Position numbers and translations under genes: made by a program. Source: Anaerolineaceae bacterium (GTDB lineage Bacteria; Chloroflexota; Anaerolineae; Anaerolineales; Anaerolineaceae). From it: 7,050 bases of DNA. The stretch is from contig WOZC01000088.1 in NCBI GenBank assembly GCA_011620465.1, positions 1 to 7,050 on the forward strand, given 5' to 3'. The notes under the pieces were generated by a model, which searched no databases, was not told the DNA's origin, and saw only the letters and a list, made by a program, of their open reading frames with translations. The stretch's first letter is position 1, and the number at the start of each line of letters is the position of its first letter. Shown one piece after another: positions 5,701-7,050 of the stretch.

Positions 5701-5746
5701 GCGTCCTCCAGGTCCAATTGATCGAGTATATGGAATTGTGATTTCA

Positions 5747-5765
5747 ATTATACAAGGAAATTTCC
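5747..5765 (-). promoter_or_regulatory. ppk2 promoter -10 with adjoining palindrome
   Basis: The complement of 5747-5752 is a perfect TATAAT preceded by TTG. Initiation near 5740 gives a leader of about 40 nt. The perfect 10-bp palindrome GGAAATTTCC (5756-5765) lies in the spacer just upstream of the hexamer, where a regulator could bind. TTGAAC upstream is at only 14-bp spacing, so there is no convincing -35 element. Confidence 0.5.
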
Positions 5766-5808
5766 GGTTCAATGGGTCTTTGTGAATACGCTTTTTTTAC
5801 AAGGTTGC

Positions 5809-5834
5809 AAAAAAACGCCTTCCATCTGGAGGGC
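5809..5834 (-). terminator. Intrinsic terminator after the DUF305 gene
   Basis: On the minus strand GCCCTCC (5834-5828) pairs with GGAAGGC (5823-5817) around AGAT, six pairs with one C-A mismatch. One G later a run of seven Ts (5815-5809) follows. It lies 24 nt past the DUF305 stop and upstream of the ppk2 promoter, so it separates the two minus-strand genes. Confidence 0.75.
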
Positions 5835-5857
5835 AAATGAGGGTATTGCTGGAGGGA

Positions 5858-6376
5858 TCAATCCTGCAATCTTTCCAGGATTGACTTCATCTGGTCGATT
5901 TCGGATTGTTGGTTGTCGATGATCTCTACGCACAGATCTTGAATTTCGCTGTCTGTTATGGGGGCTTCCTCGCACATTAAGATCGCTCCCGAGTGGTGGG
6001 GAATCATCGATCTCAGAAACTGGGCATCGCCTATCGCTGTTTGCTGGCGAATCGCGACAAAACTCAGTACCCCAACAAGAAGACTAACAACCAGGACTAT
6101 AGCATTTTTTCTGCGGTCTTTATACATTGATTTCATCAGGAGGAGCTCTAAAATTATCATCGGTGAAGTCATCAGGAGCGCCATGTAGACCTGATTGAGG
6201 TGATTGTAGAAGTTGCCAAATACATCTATCATGGAAAACATTAGAAAATACATGGAGATGAAACTCAGAATAGCCATAATCAAAAGGCTCAAATAATTCC
6301 CTTTTTTCTTCGAATGATCGTCCTGACCAATTTGGTCATCGTGGTGATTTCCGTGAGCGTTTGAATGTTGGTCCAT
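5858..6376 (-). CDS. His-rich membrane protein with C-terminal DUF305 domain
   Basis: A 172-residue protein in three parts. Residues 1-26 are hydrophilic with five His (H4, H8, H11, H12, H21) and several Asp, a possible metal-binding tail. Three membrane helices follow at about 28-53, 62-84 and 91-109, rich in Met. The C-terminal part (115-170) is a DUF305/ferritin-like helical hairpin: AQFLRSMIPHHSGAILMCEEA, then IIDNQQSEIDQMKSIL. DUF305 proteins are often tied to copper or other metal resistance; CopM of Synechocystis is one. The second ATG (6376) is preferred, since AAGGAG sits 6 nt before it but only 3 nt before the first ATG (6379). It follows the response regulator by 96 nt on the same strand; a TATAAA (complement of 6455-6460) in that gap could be its own -10. 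Base composition is clearly more AT-rich than in neighbouring genes. Metal role is inferred. Confidence 0.85.
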   Translation of the reverse strand: MDQHSNAHGNHHDDQIGQDDHSKKKGNYLSLLIMAILSFISMYFLMFSMIDVFGNFYNHLNQVYMALLMTSPMIILELLLMKSMYKDRRKNAIVLVVSLLVGVLSFVAIRQQTAIGDAQFLRSMIPHHSGAILMCEEAPITDSEIQDLCVEIIDNQQSEIDQMKSILERLQD

Positions 6377-6380
6377 CATG

Positions 6381-6387
6381 TCTCCTT
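6381..6387 (-). promoter_or_regulatory. Ribosome binding site deciding the DUF305 gene start
   Basis: AAGGAGA (6387-6381) lies too close to the first ATG (6379) for good initiation but at a normal distance from the second (6376). The choice changes the product by a single Met. Confidence 0.6.
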
Positions 6388-6472
6388 TTCAAAAAATAAG
6401 AACTTCAGTTTTGCCTTTCTGATGGGCATGTACTAAGCTTGCTTTCTTCCCCGTTTTATAGGGAATTAGCAA

Positions 6473-7050
6473 TCAAATGCGTTTGTAATCTACAAAACGG
6501 TAGCCCACTCCCCGCTCTGTCAGAATATATTGCGGATCGGCGGGGTCGAGTTCCAGTTTTTTCCGTAAATAATTGATGTACAAGCGGACATAATGGGGTT
6601 CATTTTCATATTCATAACCCCAGACCTTGTTGAGGATCTGGTCATGGGTTAAGACCCAACCGGCATTTTGCACCAGGTGGTAAAGCAATCGATATTCAGT
6701 CGGGCGAAGTTGAACCAGCTCGCCCTCCACCCACACCTCGTGGCGGTCAAAATCGATGGTGAGACGATCGTCGACGACAATCTTGCCGGATTCTTCATCC
6801 CGGCTAAAATCACCACGCCTCAAAACAGCCCGGATCCGGCTGGTGAGCTCACGCGGACTGAAAGGTTTGGTCACATAATCATCTGCTCCAAATTCCAATC
6901 CTTTGACTTTGTCGTCTTCTTCGCCTTTCGCGGTCAGCATGATGACAGGGATGCTGCCGATTTGCCGGATCATTTTCAAGACCGTAAACCCATCGGTATC
7001 CGGCATCATGACATCGAGCAAGACCAGGTCTGGCAGCGTGGTGCGCAGTT
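6473..7050 (-). CDS. OmpR/PhoB-family response regulator (5' end cut by window edge)
   Basis: The frame is open to the right edge and gives 191 residues, lacking roughly the first 40 of the receiver domain, including its acidic pocket. What remains of the receiver shows the phospho-acceptor Asp in LVLLDVMMPD (visible residue 12), the switch Thr in MLTAKG (39) and the conserved Lys in VTKPF (61). A linker with RDEESGK leads to a winged-helix DNA-binding domain (about 90-188) with QLRPTEYRLLYHL, the recognition-helix region PHYVRLYINYLRKKLE and the terminal wing ERGVGYRF. It ends at a TGA (6475-6473). The partner kinase is not in the window; it may lie to the right. The nearest downstream gene is the DUF305 protein. 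GC content matches ppk2 and exceeds that of the DUF305 gene. The signal sensed cannot be told from sequence. Confidence 0.95.
   Translation of the reverse strand, partial: LRTTLPDLVLLDVMMPDTDGFTVLKMIRQIGSIPVIMLTAKGEEDDKVKGLEFGADDYVTKPFSPRELTSRIRAVLRRGDFSRDEESGKIVVDDRLTIDFDRHEVWVEGELVQLRPTEYRLLYHLVQNAGWVLTHDQILNKVWGYEYENEPHYVRLYINYLRKKLELDPADPQYILTERGVGYRFVDYKRI

Noticed and set aside
4777..5721. Long plus-strand open frame of 314 codons opposite ppk2
   Set aside because: It is the antisense shadow of a well-conserved PPK2 gene. The predicted protein is rich in His, Phe and Asp with no recognisable domain, and such frames arise from codon bias.
5701..5772. Extension of ppk2 to 5772
   Set aside because: It would read through the TATAAT promoter and the ribosome binding site; the ATG at 5700 is clearly the start.
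6447..6465. Hairpin TTCCC/GGGAA between the response regulator and the DUF305 gene as a terminator
   Set aside because: The stem is only 5 bp and no T run follows on the minus strand.
1..7050. tRNA, rRNA or insertion sequence
   Set aside because: I found no cloverleaf-like segment with a T-loop GTTC motif, no rRNA-like sequence, and no transposase or paired terminal repeats with target duplication.

Overview
This window reads as an ordinary chromosomal stretch of a bacterium with compact genes and mixed strands. My best guess at origin is Chloroflexota, class Anaerolineae. The reasons are a TrmI-type tRNA m1A58 methyltransferase (rare in bacteria, known in Thermus, Actinobacteria and Chloroflexi), a long CTC-type ribosomal protein L25 with an acidic tail, medium GC content, and repeats in the gaps of a style I associate with such genomes. 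This is inference from gene content; there is no rRNA or other phylogenetic marker to prove it.

Layout, left to right. Position 1-50 (minus) is probably the first 16 codons of a secreted or membrane protein running off the left edge. The gap 51-299 carries a 7-bp-period tandem repeat and a GC-rich palindromic repeat. 300-983 (minus) is a SRAP/YedK-type DNA-protein crosslink sensor. It diverges from rplY/ctc (1169-1825, plus), which has a well-formed promoter, a potentially structured leader and a strong terminator at 1854-1887. Convergent to it is a three-gene minus-strand unit read as small three-helix membrane protein (3658-3380), TrmI (3377-2535) and CoA-pyrophosphatase-type NUDIX hydrolase (2542-1952), with gaps of 2 nt and an overlap of 8 nt. 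Diverging from that unit is a TatD-family nuclease (3812-4624, plus), which looks like a leaderless transcript. The gap 4625-4788 holds a second, weaker palindromic repeat.

The right third is all minus strand: an OmpR-family response regulator cut by the right edge (7050-6473), a His-rich membrane protein with a DUF305 domain (6376-5858) ending in an intrinsic terminator, and a class I-like polyphosphate kinase 2 (5700-4789) with its own promoter.

Most of these genes are housekeeping or maintenance genes: DNA repair (SRAP, TatD), ribosome (L25), tRNA modification (TrmI), nucleotide or cofactor clean-up (NUDIX) and energy storage (PPK2). The one grouping with an accessory flavour is the response regulator beside the DUF305 protein. 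It recalls metal-response loci such as cyanobacterial copMRS, and the DUF305 gene is visibly more AT-rich than its neighbours. I do not see a convincing undescribed multi-gene system. The best leads are the DUF305/regulator pair, the conserved-looking small membrane protein coupled to TrmI, the L25 leader, the leaderless tatD start and the intergenic repeats.
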